From Paragorgia papillata (lineage: Eukaryota > Cnidaria > Anthozoa > Scleralcyonacea > Coralliidae), in the NCBI GenBank assembly GCA_035771165.1, contig JAWNZC010000369.1, positions 930,001-994,000 on the forward strand: DNA of 64,000 nt, given 5' to 3'. Below are positions 21,701-31,595 of this stretch, piece by piece (the first letter of the stretch is position 1; each line of letters begins with the position of its first letter). Under the pieces are notes generated by a model. It saw nothing but the letters and a program-made list of their open reading frames with translations, was not told where the DNA came from and searched no databases. Both the position numbers and the translations under genes were made by a program.

Positions 21701-22989
21701 AAACTTAGCTTGCACTAGGATAGTGTCGTGGGATCAGCCTATAGTCTAATAATACATATACTTGTATAATAAGTAAGAATTATTAAGGTGGCTCCATATA
21801 GTCCCTTGTAAAATGGAAAATACAAGTTTGAGAGTCCAAAACACGTGATTAAACAATTCGGAAAAATGATAAAACTAAATGTTATGCATAGTTAAACAGT
21901 CTGACAATCAAGAACTGTTACCAAATATATAACAACAGTTGTTGCTATGGCAACAATGGTGTTTCAAAATGGCTGCCAATTACCCTTCAAACTAATTTAA
22001 TTCGAAAAAGACATTGGTGATCCCCAATTTTTTTCCATTAAAACCTTTCCTGAAGTACGAGTAATCAATAGTCCGATTTAAAAAAAATTCTGTAGAACGA
22101 ATAATTTTTTTCCCGGAAAAATCATGTTTGTTAATGTTTAAAAAATTTCGTTCTACCGAATTTTTTTAAAATCGGCCTATTGATTACTCATACTTCAACA
22201 AAAGTTTTAATGAAAAAAAAATTGGGGGTCACCAAAGATTTTTTCGAATTAAATTTTTCGAATTAGTGAAGGGTCAATTACCCCGGTAGAACGAAATTTT
22301 TTAAACATTAACAAACATGATTTTTCCGGGGAAAAAATTATTCGTTCTACAGAATTTTTTTTAAATCGGACTATTGATTACTCGTACTTCAGGAAAGGTT
22401 TTAATGAAAAAAAATTGGGGATCACCAAAGTCTTTTTCGAATTAAATTAGTTTGAAGGGTAATTGGCAGCCATTTTGAAACACCATTGTTGCCATAGCAA
22501 CAACTGTTGTTATATATTTGGTAACAGTTCTTGATTGTCAGACTGTTTAACTATGCATAACATTTAGTTTTATCATTTTTCCGAATTGTTTAATCACGTG
22601 TTTTGGACTCTCAAACTTGTATTTTCCATTCTACAAGAGACTATATGGAGCCACCTTAATAATTCTTACTTATTATACAAGTATATGTATTATTAGACTA
22701 TAGGCTGATCCCACGACACTATCCTAGTCCAAGCTAAGTTTTATATACAGTGTTGAAAAACTGAATATTAAGATTTAATAGCGCTCTATATTTTTTATGA
22801 CCTTTACCGACCGAACCCACAATCTTCTAAAAAAAGGAAGCCGCTTTTCTTTTCTAATTTTTAGCGTCATGTCGAAATATGTACAGAAGATCATGTGGAA
22901 GATTTGCAACAGAAAGCGACACTTGTGAATCAAGTTACGAGTTCATGATTGTATATTGTCCCAGGGCTTGCGCCTTTTGCTGTAAGTAA
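6648..22989 (+). CDS. Astacin-family zinc metalloprotease with C-terminal ShKT domain (7 exons)
   Basis: Spliced model: 6648-6750, 7538-7585, 7708-7863, 19642-19762, 20316-20491, 21254-21493, 22865-22989; 969 nt, 322 residues. Every intron is bounded by GT/AG and the phases agree throughout. Order of parts: signal peptide (residues 1 to about 25), short propeptide with the EGD motif at 54-56 that matches the inhibitory Asp of astacin prosegments, basic cleavage site RRRKR (75-79), catalytic domain with [19 protein letters not shown] (zinc ligands H171, H175, H181), Met-turn SIMHF (M228), four conserved cysteines (C122, C144, C163, C273), then a six-cysteine ShKT domain (C284-C320). Secreted endopeptidase by family. 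Cnidarian relatives act in development, digestion or nematocyst venom; which applies here is unknown. Odd: the Met-turn Tyr, normally a fifth zinc ligand, is Phe230. Intron 3 is 11.8 kb and full of transposons. The gene is convergent with the MOV10-like gene. Confidence 0.9.
7538..7585 (+). CDS. Astacin exon 2: short propeptide exon
   Basis: A 48-nt segment between AG (7536-7537) and GT (7586) encodes [15 protein letters not shown] and is phase 1 at both ends, so it joins exons 1 and 3 in frame. Skipping it also keeps the frame, so it may be alternative. An AG 5 nt upstream would break the frame. Confidence 0.5.
7708..7863 (+). CDS. Astacin exon 3: propeptide end and start of mature enzyme
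   Basis: Encodes [11 protein letters not shown] (prosegment Asp motif), RRRKR (processing site) and [13 protein letters not shown], the typical first strand of an astacin domain. Donor GTAAGT at 7864; phase 1. Confidence 0.85.
9354..9775. mobile_element. TAGCCTGCG MITE, 422 bp
   Basis: Ends TAGCCTGCGT / ACGCAGGCTA with GC-rich subterminal arms (GCGGGCGGAAGAG), perfect 9-bp flanks GTAGCGATA (9345-9353, 9776-9784). Confidence 0.85.
9870..10060 (-). pseudogene. Second decayed RecQ-like helicase fragment
   Basis: On minus, [14 protein letters not shown] around 9910-9950 preserves a RecQ-like Walker A; the neighbouring GKDVV is in another frame. Only this short piece is recognisable. Confidence 0.4.
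10135..11412. mobile_element. TAGACTTGG element, 1278 bp, with a zinc-finger reading frame
   Basis: Inverted ends TAGACTTGGTCCAAGTCTGT with arms of about 100 bp, perfect 9-bp flanks GGACCCTCC (10126-10134, 11413-11421). Contains the Cys-rich frame at 10415-10939 and no recognisable transposase. Confidence 0.85.
10415..10939 (+). pseudogene. Cys-rich (ZAD-like) zinc-binding domain fragment with frameshift
   Basis: Frame one reads [20 protein letters not shown]... [19 protein letters not shown]... FPDQQ; after a one-base shift near 10645 it continues [20 protein letters not shown]. CxxC...CxxC with a following helix resembles ZAD-type domains. A good donor (GTAAGT) follows at 10940, so it was once the first exon of a longer gene. 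Function unknown. Confidence 0.45.
11953..13563. mobile_element. TACCCTGG element, 1.6 kb, inserted in the helicase fragment
   Basis: Inverted ends TACCCTGGATGCCAGAGGTT, perfect 9-bp flanks GCCTTTCGG (11944-11952, 13564-13572). Purine/pyrimidine-rich stretches lie next to each end (11980-12040, 13440-13540). The interior has degenerate repeats such as AAAACGTCGTAGATGTCAGT near 12860-13080. No coding region recognised. Confidence 0.85.
13565..13913 (+). pseudogene. RecQ-like helicase fragment in the 3.35-kb element
   Basis: Plus-strand reading frame [40 protein letters not shown] has the Q-motif region and Walker A (PTGFGKS) of RecQ-type helicases. After a frame change, [15 protein letters not shown] (about 13846-13890) matches a later segment. 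The intervening DEAH box is missing, so this is a decayed copy. A possible 5' part is at 11878-11952, cut off by the MITE 11953-13563. Confidence 0.7.
13987..14272. mobile_element. Foldback element, about 286 bp
   Basis: Arms starting ACTACTCAAATCAGTAGAGC fold back nearly perfectly around a short loop near 14130. TA lies at both edges. No coding potential. Confidence 0.7.
15471..15871. mobile_element. GC-rich foldback element (arms GGCGTTCAGACTGAGTGCCC)
   Basis: Inverted arms at 15471-15530 and 15815-15871 with GTGCCCGGGCAC motifs; interior includes the 73-bp hairpin. No clear target duplication. Confidence 0.6.
15724..15796. mobile_element. 73-bp TACCCTGG hairpin element
   Basis: Ends TACCCTGGATGCCAGAGG, perfect 9-bp flanks AGAACGTGT (15715-15723, 15797-15805). 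Same ends as the 1.6-kb element at 11953. It lies inside a larger foldback (about 15471-15870, arms GGCGTTCAGACTGAGTGCCC). Confidence 0.85.
16510..16850. mobile_element. Foldback-like repeat with TTGCAACAAAATTGTTGCG motifs
   Basis: Several inverted and direct copies of CAACTTGCAACGCAAC and GGTAATACGGGCAAC; edges near GGTGAGGTAATACG and CTCGTATTACTT. No coding potential. Confidence 0.6.
17744..18242. mobile_element. TTAA-flanked foldback MITE, 499 bp
   Basis: Ends AGTGCCTATGAAACGAAAAT, flanked by TTAA (17740-17743, 18243-18246). Same family as the arms at 8670-8789 and 14891-15165; related ends at 32830. Confidence 0.8.
18386..18790. mobile_element. Foldback element (CAACCGCGTTCCCAGGGCCC)
   Basis: Inverted arms at 18392-18460 and 18715-18785 include CCCTTATCTCCGCTCGCTGC. 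Imperfect 7-8 bp flank CCTAGCT suggests a hAT-like origin. Confidence 0.6.
19376..19545. mobile_element. Hairpin repeat with a solitary relative at 20020-20122
   Basis: Arms (TAGCATGG.TTCGA.TGCAAT and TTTTTCAAAGAC) fold around GTCCTTCGGAC. A half copy recurs at 20020-20122. Confidence 0.6.
19642..19762 (+). CDS. Astacin exon 4: N-terminal catalytic lobe
   Basis: Found by reading for the missing piece between exons 3 and 5. It encodes [31 protein letters not shown], matching the astacin pattern of a basic helix then TCIxF. Acceptor after TTTGCAACAG, donor GTAAGC at 19763; the phases fit both neighbours. C122 is the first conserved cysteine. Confidence 0.85.
19821..19865. mobile_element. 45-bp palindromic insertion
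   Basis: Palindrome AATCTCGTACCTAGACCC / inverse, bounded by the 10-bp direct repeat CGTACAAATC (19811-19820, 19866-19875). Lies in astacin intron 4. Confidence 0.6.
20316..20491 (+). CDS. Astacin exon 5: zinc-binding active site
   Basis: Encodes [12 protein letters not shown]..., then the HExxHxxGFxHExxRxDRD signature (H171, E172, H175, H181) and [12 protein letters not shown]. Acceptor CTTCAG, donor GTAGAC at 20492. Glu172 is the catalytic base. Confidence 0.95.
20697..21105. repeat. TCTTC/TCTCC pentamer microsatellite, about 410 bp
   Basis: Near-pure TCTCT-type pentamers, drifting to TCTCC in the middle with CGATC variants. Lies in astacin intron 5, ending about 150 bp before exon 6. Confidence 0.95.
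21254..21493 (+). CDS. Astacin exon 6: C-terminal catalytic lobe and Met-turn
   Basis: Begins with GMEHNF, then [18 protein letters not shown] (Met-turn, with Phe at the usual Tyr) and ends with LYGC (last conserved cysteine, C273). Acceptor AATTAG, donor GTAATT at 21494. Confidence 0.9.
21520..21676. mobile_element. Short foldback directly after astacin exon 6
   Basis: Arms TAGGCCATTTG / CAAATGGCCTA with GGTTGGGTGACTACA-type inner arms; begins about 27 bp after the exon 6 donor. Confidence 0.65.
21695..22748. mobile_element. 1.05-kb foldback in astacin intron 6
   Basis: The core (about 21788-22656) is the GGTGGCTCCATA MITE also at 54699. Here the inverted arms continue about 93 bp beyond the MITE ends on each side (TATATAAAACTTAGCTTG...). 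An inner section around AATAATTTTTTTCCCGG is itself duplicated in inverse. Confidence 0.75.
22865..22989 (+). CDS. Astacin exon 7: ShKT domain and stop
   Basis: Encodes one ShKT domain with six cysteines (284, 292, 302, 313, 317, 320), then CK and a TAA at 22987. A GTAAGT-like string at 22982 could be a donor, but reading straight through gives a natural stop two codons after the last Cys, so I end the gene here. Confidence 0.75.
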
Positions 22990-23040
22990 ACGTCATTGTA
23001 TATAGTTCTTTAGTTATTTATTTGCCACACAGCATAAAAC

Positions 23041-23046
23041 AATAAA
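23041..23046 (+). other. Candidate polyadenylation signal of the astacin gene
   Basis: AATAAA lies 52 bp after the stop codon on the same strand. The sequence is AT-rich, so a chance match is possible. Confidence 0.4.
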
Positions 23047-23894
23047 TTACATAAATTTGAATATTTTTTAAAGTGGCGAGGAAACCCGATAAGAAACCAT
23101 AAGAATTATAGAATTAGGGGTACCTTACTTACAAAAAATTGACAATTTACATGGCGATGGCAACGTACAAGAAAATGTAATTAACGAGAAGAAAGTATTC
23201 AAGTTTTGTGTTATAATTAAGTATTTGAATAGAGAAAAATAAAGTACTTCAATAACGAGGAAAAAAGATAGCTTTTTAGTTTACATTCAAAGGAGAAAAT
23301 TGACACAACATACCGAATCTCAGGGCGAAGTGAATTAAAGTATTTAGGTCCCTCATAACTGACAGAAAATTGTCTGATTTCAGTTCATATAACTTATCAA
23401 TTTTGAGAAACTTTCATATAATTTATTAGATAAAGTTCCCCCAAAAGGATCAACAAGTTTTGGATTTGATGTCCACTCTGGGTGTGAGAAATTATTTAAA
23501 TAAATAAATATAATGAAAGAATATTTTCACAACAATTCTATATATCCGGGCTAGCATACACCTTCTAACCGGCTCCCTACAGAGTTCGTATCTAAAGAGT
23601 ATAGGGCATTGAACTCTAAAAAGACTGGAACGATAACTCAGGGGGGGATTTTGAAGCCAGTGCCAGTCCCTTTGCAGGTAACTCCCGTGCTTCAAGTTAT
23701 TAATTTTCATCCTGCCATATATTTTGTTTGTGACGATAACAAATTACTCCAAAACAACGAATAGTTGAAATACATTGTGTACGTATGTTTTTAGAAATAT
23801 CATTGCCTTCAATTTGATGTATAGTATAAGTTTCCTCGCTTTTTTAAACTTTTTAAAATGTAGTAAATGTTCGACCATATTTCGCTGGGAAATA

Positions 23895-24225
23895 ACGCTA
23901 AGAAACTTGTTGTAGTTTTTCTGAGTTTTGAGCTGAAATACTTAACACTAAACGTTGGGCTATATATGAAACTGAAGCTATTGAAAAATGCTATTTGGTA
24001 TAGGAACTTCAAAACTTTAGCTAAAAGGGATAAAAACAACTGCCATTTTGTAACGTTCGGCAAACAAAATGGCAGTTGTTTTTATATTTTTTAATTATTT
24101 CCCTTTTAGCTAAAGTCTTGAAGTTTCTATACCAAATAGCATTTTTCAATAGCTTCAGTTTCATATACAGCCCAACGTTCAGCGTTAAGTATTTCAGTTC
24201 AAAACTCAGAAAAACTAACATTTAA
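23895..24225. mobile_element. Foldback element around a GGCAGTTGTTTTTA core
   Basis: Arms GTTTTTCTGAGTTTTGAGCT / inverse of about 150 bp. No coding potential. Confidence 0.7.
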
Positions 24226-25680
24226 AGATTTTTGGCTTCATCCATTCATATAGGGCCTGACTTATGGAGTTAGCGTTCCAGTTTACTTAGAGTTCAATGG
24301 TATAGGGTCATTACTTACCTATACTAAGAAAGTTACTGTGACGACAGCTTCTATAATGTCATTAAAATACATAAAATCCTATATTTCTAATTTCATATAT
24401 TAGTTAATGGAATGATATCTGTAGCTTTTGTCATATTTTAACGAAAATCTGCGGTGTAAAACATAATATTTTCTTCAAAAACAAAATTTTATCAAGAAAT
24501 TTCCACACAAGAATTAAAAAATACAAATATTTCCATAATTAGAATACCTGAGCAAAATTTCAGTAAACTGCAGAAACCAATACAAAAGTGTCTTCAAAAA
24601 GGTGGCTCAAAATTTAAATTATTCAATTTTTGTTTAAAGTAACACATTGTTTGGTTGTAACTGATCAGGATATATGCTGCCCAAGTATGTCAATAAAGTA
24701 AATTCGCGCAATGGACAGTTCTCTCGCCACTTATCACACTCCTGCCCAGAACAAGGACGCTATGCTACACCATAACAGTTATGCAGTGAGAGTATCGCGG
24801 ATCTGAAATACTCTCCCAGACAAATTACATGATCCGGAGATCTCTTTACAAAAGTTCAAGTTACTTCTTTTTAACTGTTATTATTCAGCTACTATATATC
24901 TACTTACAACAAAGAAAAACAACAATCATGGAAAGGCATATCTTTGAAATGCCACTAATTAGCAAGACAGTTATCTGTCTCACCAAAATGTTGTTTTTAA
25001 CTGCAATTCATCGTTACCGGGTTGAATCTAAGAACTAATTATATTAATTATACTTGTTTTAATCATATTCTTGCTTGAACTGGGTCACTAACGTAATTGG
25101 CTAACGCCGTGTTGGTGTTCCTAAGCTGTTTTGTAATATACTGACAGTTAAACGTACCACATGCACTGCATGTATACGTACAACTTATCATATCACTGAC
25201 AGTCAAAGTTAATAAAATTAAAAAAACAACAAACAGTTAAGTGTTCTTTTAAAAGAAACAAAAAACCCTATTTTTATACCGTACAACTTCAAAATTAGGG
25301 TGACCCGATACTCTAATTATAAATCATACAAAATTGCATTTCTCTGTTTCCGGTTTTCATCTGACCAGGGCCTCCGATTTTCCAGTGTAACGAGGAGGCC
25401 CTGGGAACGAGAATGGAAATAACCCTGTTCGGCTGTTCTCGAGCTGGAGAATCGTGTGAGCAGAGTTGTTAACATGCAGTGGATACAACTTTTTACCACT
25501 GAGTTAAAAAGAAATACTGTAGCATCTCGCCTGTAGACAATGTCAGAAAATCGATTCTCAACATCTTGTTAACGTTCTCTTAGCTATATCAGCTCTCGAA
25601 GAACGAGAGAATTAGGCACATATAACGAAAAACAATTTAATTCATCGTGAATAACTTTAAGAATTACACGGTCAGAAATA
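24226..25680. other. AT-rich intergenic stretch
   Basis: No gene seen. A short piece near 25367-25412 has an inverted GAGGCCCTGGGAACGAG motif related to the 18386 foldback. Confidence 0.4.
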
Positions 25681-25686
25681 CGTTAA

Positions 25687-25916
25687 GTATTATTTAAAAC
25701 ACGTTCTGCGAGTGTTTTGAATGGCTTAAAAAACGATCACCATTTGGTAAGTTCGTTGGCGTAGTAATTTTGAAAAATAACGTTGTCTACGGCGAGAAAA
25801 TCAAAGCTAAAGTTTATGTAAATCAGGAGAAAATTTTATCAGATATAAAACCACGATACGGTTATGATTTTTCTTTGTGTTTTCCTCATGAATTATTAAT
25901 GAGTTTTTAAAGTAAT
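25687..25916. repeat. Inverted partner of 31976-32205
   Basis: About 225 bp (TTTTGAATGGCTTAAAAAAC... CTCATGAATTATTAATGAGT) nearly identical, in inverse, to 31976-32205. Shorter relatives occur at 27390, 27660 and 27960. Confidence 0.8.
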
Positions 25917-26127
25917 GTTTAATAAACGAGCAGCAGTGTTTTATCGGGTTTAAAACCACGAGGGCGTAGCCCGAGTGGTTTTTGACCCGATAAAACACGT
26001 GATGCGAGTTTATTGAACAGCTTCAAAAAGGAATCTCGAAACAATAGACTAATAGACTGAAAGATCTCCAAGGAATTGAATAAAGAGATTATGCTAAAAC
26101 ACGACGAAATTACGATGCATGGAATCT

Positions 26128-26862
26128 TAGGGCGTGAATGCGATATACGTGAAGCGAAAACTGCCGAAGAGGGAAAAAAAAATGCTTGATGATGCCGTAC
26201 CAAGATCAACTCGCTCAGTAACTAAATGGGCCGTCAAGATTTTTAGAGAATGGCAGGAGGCGAGGGGCAATAAGAGGTGTCTTGAAGAACAAGTTGGCTT
26301 CAAAGTTGATGTGACTAAAGTCGACGATCTGGGCACTGATGTCGCTGACATGAGCGCCGAATCGCTAAATTTTTGGTTAACGAAGTTCGTAGAAGAAGTG
26401 TCTACAGATAACGGAGAGCGATATCCTTCGCGTTCGTTATATAGTATTTGTTGTGGCATTTCGCGGCATGTAGAAGACTGTAATGGATCAGATGCTGTAA
26501 AGATATTGAATAAGAACGAGCAAAGGTAATGTTTCCTTGTAAGAGGTGTATCAACGTTTAGAACTAGAGCACAGAATGTACGATTATCTTGACATTTCTT
26601 TTATTTTTATGTTAGACTGAGCACTTTTAGACGGGCTTTGGACGCACAAATGAGAGAAAGTAATGTAGAAGGTGTCCACCTGAAAATGAAGAAACCTGAA
26701 AGAGAAGGCATTAGCGAAGAAGAAGAGAAGATTTTGTGGGAGAAAAATCTTCTTGGATGTTCGACAGCACAGTCATTGCTACATACCATTTATTTTTATA
26801 ACGGAAAACTTTTTGGCATTCGAGCAAAAGAACATAGAGATCTGAGGTATAATATACCTTAG
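26128..26862 (+). pseudogene. Crypton-type (DUF3504-like) tyrosine recombinase remnant, N-terminal half
   Basis: Two joined pieces: about 26134-26525 (MLDDAVPRSTRSVTKWAVKI... LNFWLTKFVEEV...RYPSRSLYSICCGISRHV) and 26616-26862 (LSTFRRALDAQMRES... LLHTIYFYNGKLFGIRAKEH). GT/AG and phase 2 agree. The pattern matches the SAM-like N-terminal and first catalytic segment of DUF3504 proteins derived from Cryptons. The rest of the catalytic core (R..HxxR..Y) is not found downstream, so the copy is incomplete. Confidence 0.65.
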
Positions 26863-26933
26863 GTCCGCCTCAAGGTATAAGGCGAAATGAAGAGGCTGAG
26901 GCAAGTCGTGCAGTTAGTTAAACGGATTCGCTT

Positions 26934-28601
26934 ATGGCGCCAGACGTTAAGTTTGAAGTTCCTGATGATGTGTTGTGCAATATTCCATTACCAGACGATC
27001 ATATGTATGTAAGAGAGACCCTTACTAGATCTGTTTTCAATAACTGTACGTTTAATTTTGTCGAAAAGTAAGTTATTTCATGGAAATTGAGATATAGAAC
27101 TGTGTTATCTTGAAACTTAAATGAAGTGTTTGATTGCATGATGGTCTGAAATAAAGAATTAAACTGATTTGTTTGTGTGATTAATGTTGTGATGAATTAC
27201 GTTTTGTTGCTTATTAGTATTCTTTATATAAAGCATACTAATAAGGATCCTTATTAGTATGTTTTATATAAAGAATATTAATAAGAGCAAAGGTTTGATA
27301 ACGAGATCTATTGTCATCCCGGTGAATAATCATACTTTATCGGGTATAAACAGGCGTGCATGTGACCGATTTACAAGCTCTGATTTGACGATTTGCTCAT
27401 GAATTATTAATGAGTTTTTGAAGTAATATTTATAAACCGCGCAGGAGGGCTTTATCGGATATAAAACACGAGGCGATAGCCGAGTGTTTTAGAGCCGATA
27501 AAGCCCGTACTGCAAGGTTTTTAAATGACTTCTAAAAAGAATCACTTCATACGTTCATTGGCGTAGTAATTTTGAAAATTAAGCTTATCTCAGCCGTTAA
27601 AAACCAGCGAGAAACTTAGAGCGAGTCTATATCACATATATAGATCCGATACGCTCATGATTTTTCTTTGTGTTTTCCTCATGAATTATTAATGAATTTT
27701 AGAAGTAATATTTAAAACACGAGCAGGAGTGTTTTATCAGATTTAAAACCACGAGGGCGCAGTCCGAGTGTTTTAGATCTGATAAAACACGTGATGCGAG
27801 TGTTTTGAATGGCTGTTATGTTCATTAGTATTCTTTATATAAAATTGTATGTTCATTAGTATTCTTTATATAAAATTGTATGTTCATTAGTATTCTTTCT
27901 GACGTCAAGAAGTTTTATCAGGTATAAAACCATGGACATGGTTCTGATTTCCTTTGTGTTTTCCTCATGAATTATTAATGAGTTTTTGAATTATATATAT
28001 TGTGAACAACGACAGTTTTGATAAAGAAAGTGTGTTGTGAAGCGTTTATGCCAGCAACTATGTTGATATTCAAATACCTCAACCCCATCAGTATAAAGGC
28101 CTGGCCAAACGCTTTCAACATTTCATGCAACATCGTTCAACATTATTGAATTCAACCTGTTGAAAGCGTTTGGCCACCCTGTTGAATGATGTTGAACGTT
28201 GTTGAATGGTGTTGAATGATGTTGAATGGTGTTGAATGATGTTGAACGAAATTTGAACATGTTCAAATTTTCGTTCAACATGCGTTCAACAATGTTGAAC
28301 GATGTTGCATGAAATGTTGAAAGCGTTTGGCTAGGCCTTAACTGTTTTCATGCATCAATCTCGGTATAGTATAACAATTTAACTATACGTACTGGTAAAT
28401 GCTTTGTACGATTTTATTCACTTGTTGTGATGTCACCGCAAAACTCACTCGTTTAATTTCCTTTGTTCGTTTTATAACTCTTGAATAAAAATTCTACGCA
28501 TTTGCCATAAAGTATAATTTATATTTATTAAAGTTATGTTATTTTTTATCTATAGGACAATCGAGGAAAACAGATTAAAGGAAGACCGAGCACAGTGTTA
28601 A
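26934..28601 (+). pseudogene. Possible C-terminal exons of the Crypton-type gene
   Basis: An open segment 26934-27067 (MAPDVKFEVPDDVLCNIPLP..., SVFNNCTFNFVEK) joins, with GTAAGT donor and TATAG acceptor in phase 2, to 28556-28601 (TIEENRLKEDRAQC, stop). FNNCTFNF resembles the tails of such proteins. Link to the upstream half is inferred from position. Confidence 0.35.
28097..28338. mobile_element. Harbinger-like MITE, 242 bp, with GTTGAA repeats
   Basis: Ends AGGCCTGGCCAAACGCTTTC / inverse, TAA on both sides (28094-28096, 28339-28341). The interior repeats GTTGAATGATGTTGAAC. Confidence 0.8.
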
Positions 28602-28901
28602 TATACAAAGTATACGGCTTTAACGCTTCGTGGCAGCCGAAATCAAATAGTGCTTTTTAACTCCATATAAAACAACTTCTTATAAATTAAGTGATCATAT
28701 TTTTGTACATGAATATGCATGATATGCATTGGTAATAATTCGCAACATATCCCCTCTAAATTTAATACTCTGACAGTAATTGTCCTTAATTATAATAATT
28801 TTATCGGGCATTGTGGTGTATTTTGCGGGCTAAAATGGAGAATACAGCGGGCTAAAATATATCGTAGCCCGCTGATCTTACAGTTCTAAATCACTATTGT
28901 C

Positions 28902-29074
28902 AATAGATCGTTTTCACTCACGTGATCGGTGGCCCCATTGGGGTGGTGAAACAATACAAAATATTTGAATAAGAAAGAGCTAATTCCCCATACCGTACAC
29001 CAATATGGCCGCCATTTCATTGTTTTGGTGCACCAATATGGCCGCCGTGACGTCAGATGAAAACGATCTATACT
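28902..29074. mobile_element. Short inverted-repeat element (ATAGATCGTTTTCA)
   Basis: Inverted ends at 28902 and 29060 enclose two copies of CACCAATATGGCCGCC. TA may be the target. Confidence 0.5.
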
Positions 29075-30197
29075 TTATTTTCATGACAAATGTTGCATTT
29101 TTCGGCCAAGTTACATCTAAGTTAATGAGTTATGTAAATATTTATTGCATTGAAATACACGCCGACGCGAAGGCGGCACTGTTCAAGATACTGTTTACCG
29201 TATACTGTCTTTGATTTTCTTCTAAATGCTCACTAAAATTATTGTAACAGTAATATACTATAAAATGAGCCTGAGTCGGGCCAAAAACATATTTATTCCC
29301 GCGAACATCAACTCTATTGCTATAATATTCTGTACTTGTATGCCCTTTTCCCCATGTATATAAACACGAATAACATACATACTAATATACATAAAATAAT
29401 TCTCAATTTTGATTGGCTGAAAGCAGTGCAGTTTTCAGGAAATATAGTGCAAAGAAAAAAGAATGCAATGCAAATTTTTAGCCAACCAAAAACAATATAT
29501 AAAAACTTAAGGGACAATAACTTTTTATAGCGGATTTTGATGTTTTTTCCTGCACAAAAAAAAAAAAAAAAAAATGGCGGCAACGATTTGGAGTAGTTGA
29601 GCACAATTTGTTCAAAGTTAAAACCAATTATTCTTTAACAAATAAATTCCCAACGCAACTTTTTTATGAAATTTGGAACTTTGTGCCCAACTAAGGCCCT
29701 GTTTACATGAAGCAGACTGACAATCCAATCGAATCAAAAAACGCGAGTGAAGTCAATCTGGGCACATGTTTACATGGAGAATCCGATGTTTTTGCTTTTT
29801 CAAAGCGGTTTTTCAACACTATTTTCTGGGCTTTCCTCAGTGTCCGCCATGTTTACAACACGCACTAACTTCGCTCATGCGTATCAAGTCATTTTCAAGT
29901 CAAGCCGTGTTTAGATGAATCAGATTGGAGACGCCAAGTCGATCCTTGCTTGAATCTCAAGTTAATCCACTCAACTTCGTGGATTGACTTCAGCCAATCT
30001 TCTTCATGTAAACACAAGGAGAAACAACACGAGAGATTTCATCACATAAGACAATAATACTTTTTATTAACGATACTTTGACAAACAATCTATCGACATA
30101 AATAACAGACGTGTAAAACGGCACGTAACTTTGCCCAAATTAAGCAACATTTATGCGAATTTCGGGTTAGAATCATCGACGTTAACTCAGAACTCAT

Positions 30198-30282
30198 CAA
30201 CCTTCATCCCGGTTTATCGACCTTCATCCCGGCTTACCGACCTTCATCCCGGCTTACCGACCTTCATCCCGGCTTACCGGGC
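30198..30282. repeat. 20-bp tandem repeat CGACCTTCATCCCGGCTTAC, about four units
   Basis: Short tandem array inside a GC-rich patch resembling the ends of Harbinger-like MITEs (CATGTAATCAGCCCC at 30318). Confidence 0.8.
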
Positions 30283-31402
30283 CAGCTCGGTTAGCGGGCA
30301 TGCAATGAAATTCGCTCCATGTAATCAGCCCCTATTACAGTATAAATAAGAACCGTTTTGAGCCTAGCTGGCAAAGACCCAAACAAGCATAATTCCAAAA
30401 TCTGGTTCGAATGACAGTAACTGATCAAACAAAACTGGACAACAAAAACATGAAGGAAGGCCCTGCTACACGTAACCAAGTAACTTTTTCTTGTGCAAAA
30501 AAGATTATATTGTCATTTGCAATTCGCAACATCATTTTTTGCCACGCTGATTAAGTTGCGGGAAGAAAGTGACGTGTGACATGGTCATGTGCAACACGCT
30601 ATATTTCTTTTTGCGACGCAAGTTGCACAAGGAAATTCCACGTGTAACAGAGCATTTAGAAACAAAATATAATTGCAATGTTCTTAAATTTACTCAACAA
30701 CTATATTTAATTAGTTAAACTTCATAAATTAGCATTTACAAAATACAAATAGTATATTTTAGAAAAAAATATCGAACAAAATAACTAATAGAAAAACAAT
30801 TTCAAATGAAAACATTACAGTAGAAATAAATAGAAATGACAATTTAATTAATAAATTTACATAAATTGATTTAAGCTAGTATATACAATATAATTGTTCT
30901 GTAGAAATACAAAATTAAAATTACCTATTCAAATAATAGTGTTGAAAATAGTCTTTCCAAACGTGACGTTAGAAAGTTTATTATTTCTATTTGAGATACT
31001 GAAAAATTATTTAAAATAAATTACATTAGAAAATATTCTCTCACAAAGCCTATACAAGTCATTTCTCTTAGTAATCGTTTTCTATTTTTCTAAACTTTAA
31101 TATAATAATATAAACTAAATATTTATAAATAATACCTTGATAAGACAATTTTGAAAAAGTTAGCACTATGCTATCCAGCAAACCTCCCTCTCGTTTGGAG
31201 TAGATTGTGGGGCAAGATGTTCATAGAATATTTTTACCGAAAAAAATTTGACATGGTGGCATGCTCAAGCCACACCAATAAAATTAAAAAAATATATATA
31301 TTACCAATAAAAATATATATACTATTAGTATCTAGATCCAGAGTCACTCCAAAAGGATTTTCTGGATGATATAGTGCTAACCGTTCTTTTCTTTTTTAAT
31401 TC

Positions 31403-31595
31403 CTAATGTTCACCAAGTTTCCATTCTTGATCTTCGTAATCAGTACTTGTAGTGTTTTCTACGTCTGCGTAGAACGCCTCGTCGTCGTTCAAGCCTAAGT
31501 TAGCCAGTTGCGCTGCAAGGTTTTCGTCGTCAACTCGTGGCATTTGGAATACGCATCCTTTGTAGGAACCATTGTTCAAGCAGTATTGGATAAAC
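31403..31595 (-). CDS. MOV10: MOV10-like exon 13: C-terminus and stop
   Basis: Encodes [20 protein letters not shown] and an acidic tail ending in KLGEH with TAG at 31405-31403. The phase agrees with exon 12. Confidence 0.9.

Noticed and set aside
24661..24775. Second ShKT exon for the astacin gene (NSRNGQFSRHLSHSCPEQ)
   Set aside because: Most expected cysteines are missing, the better acceptor creates an immediate stop in the needed phase, and exon 7 already ends in a natural stop.
29005..29214. Short frame starting MAAISLFWCTNMAAVTSDEN
   Set aside because: Lies across the end of a short inverted-repeat element; no homology or splice support.
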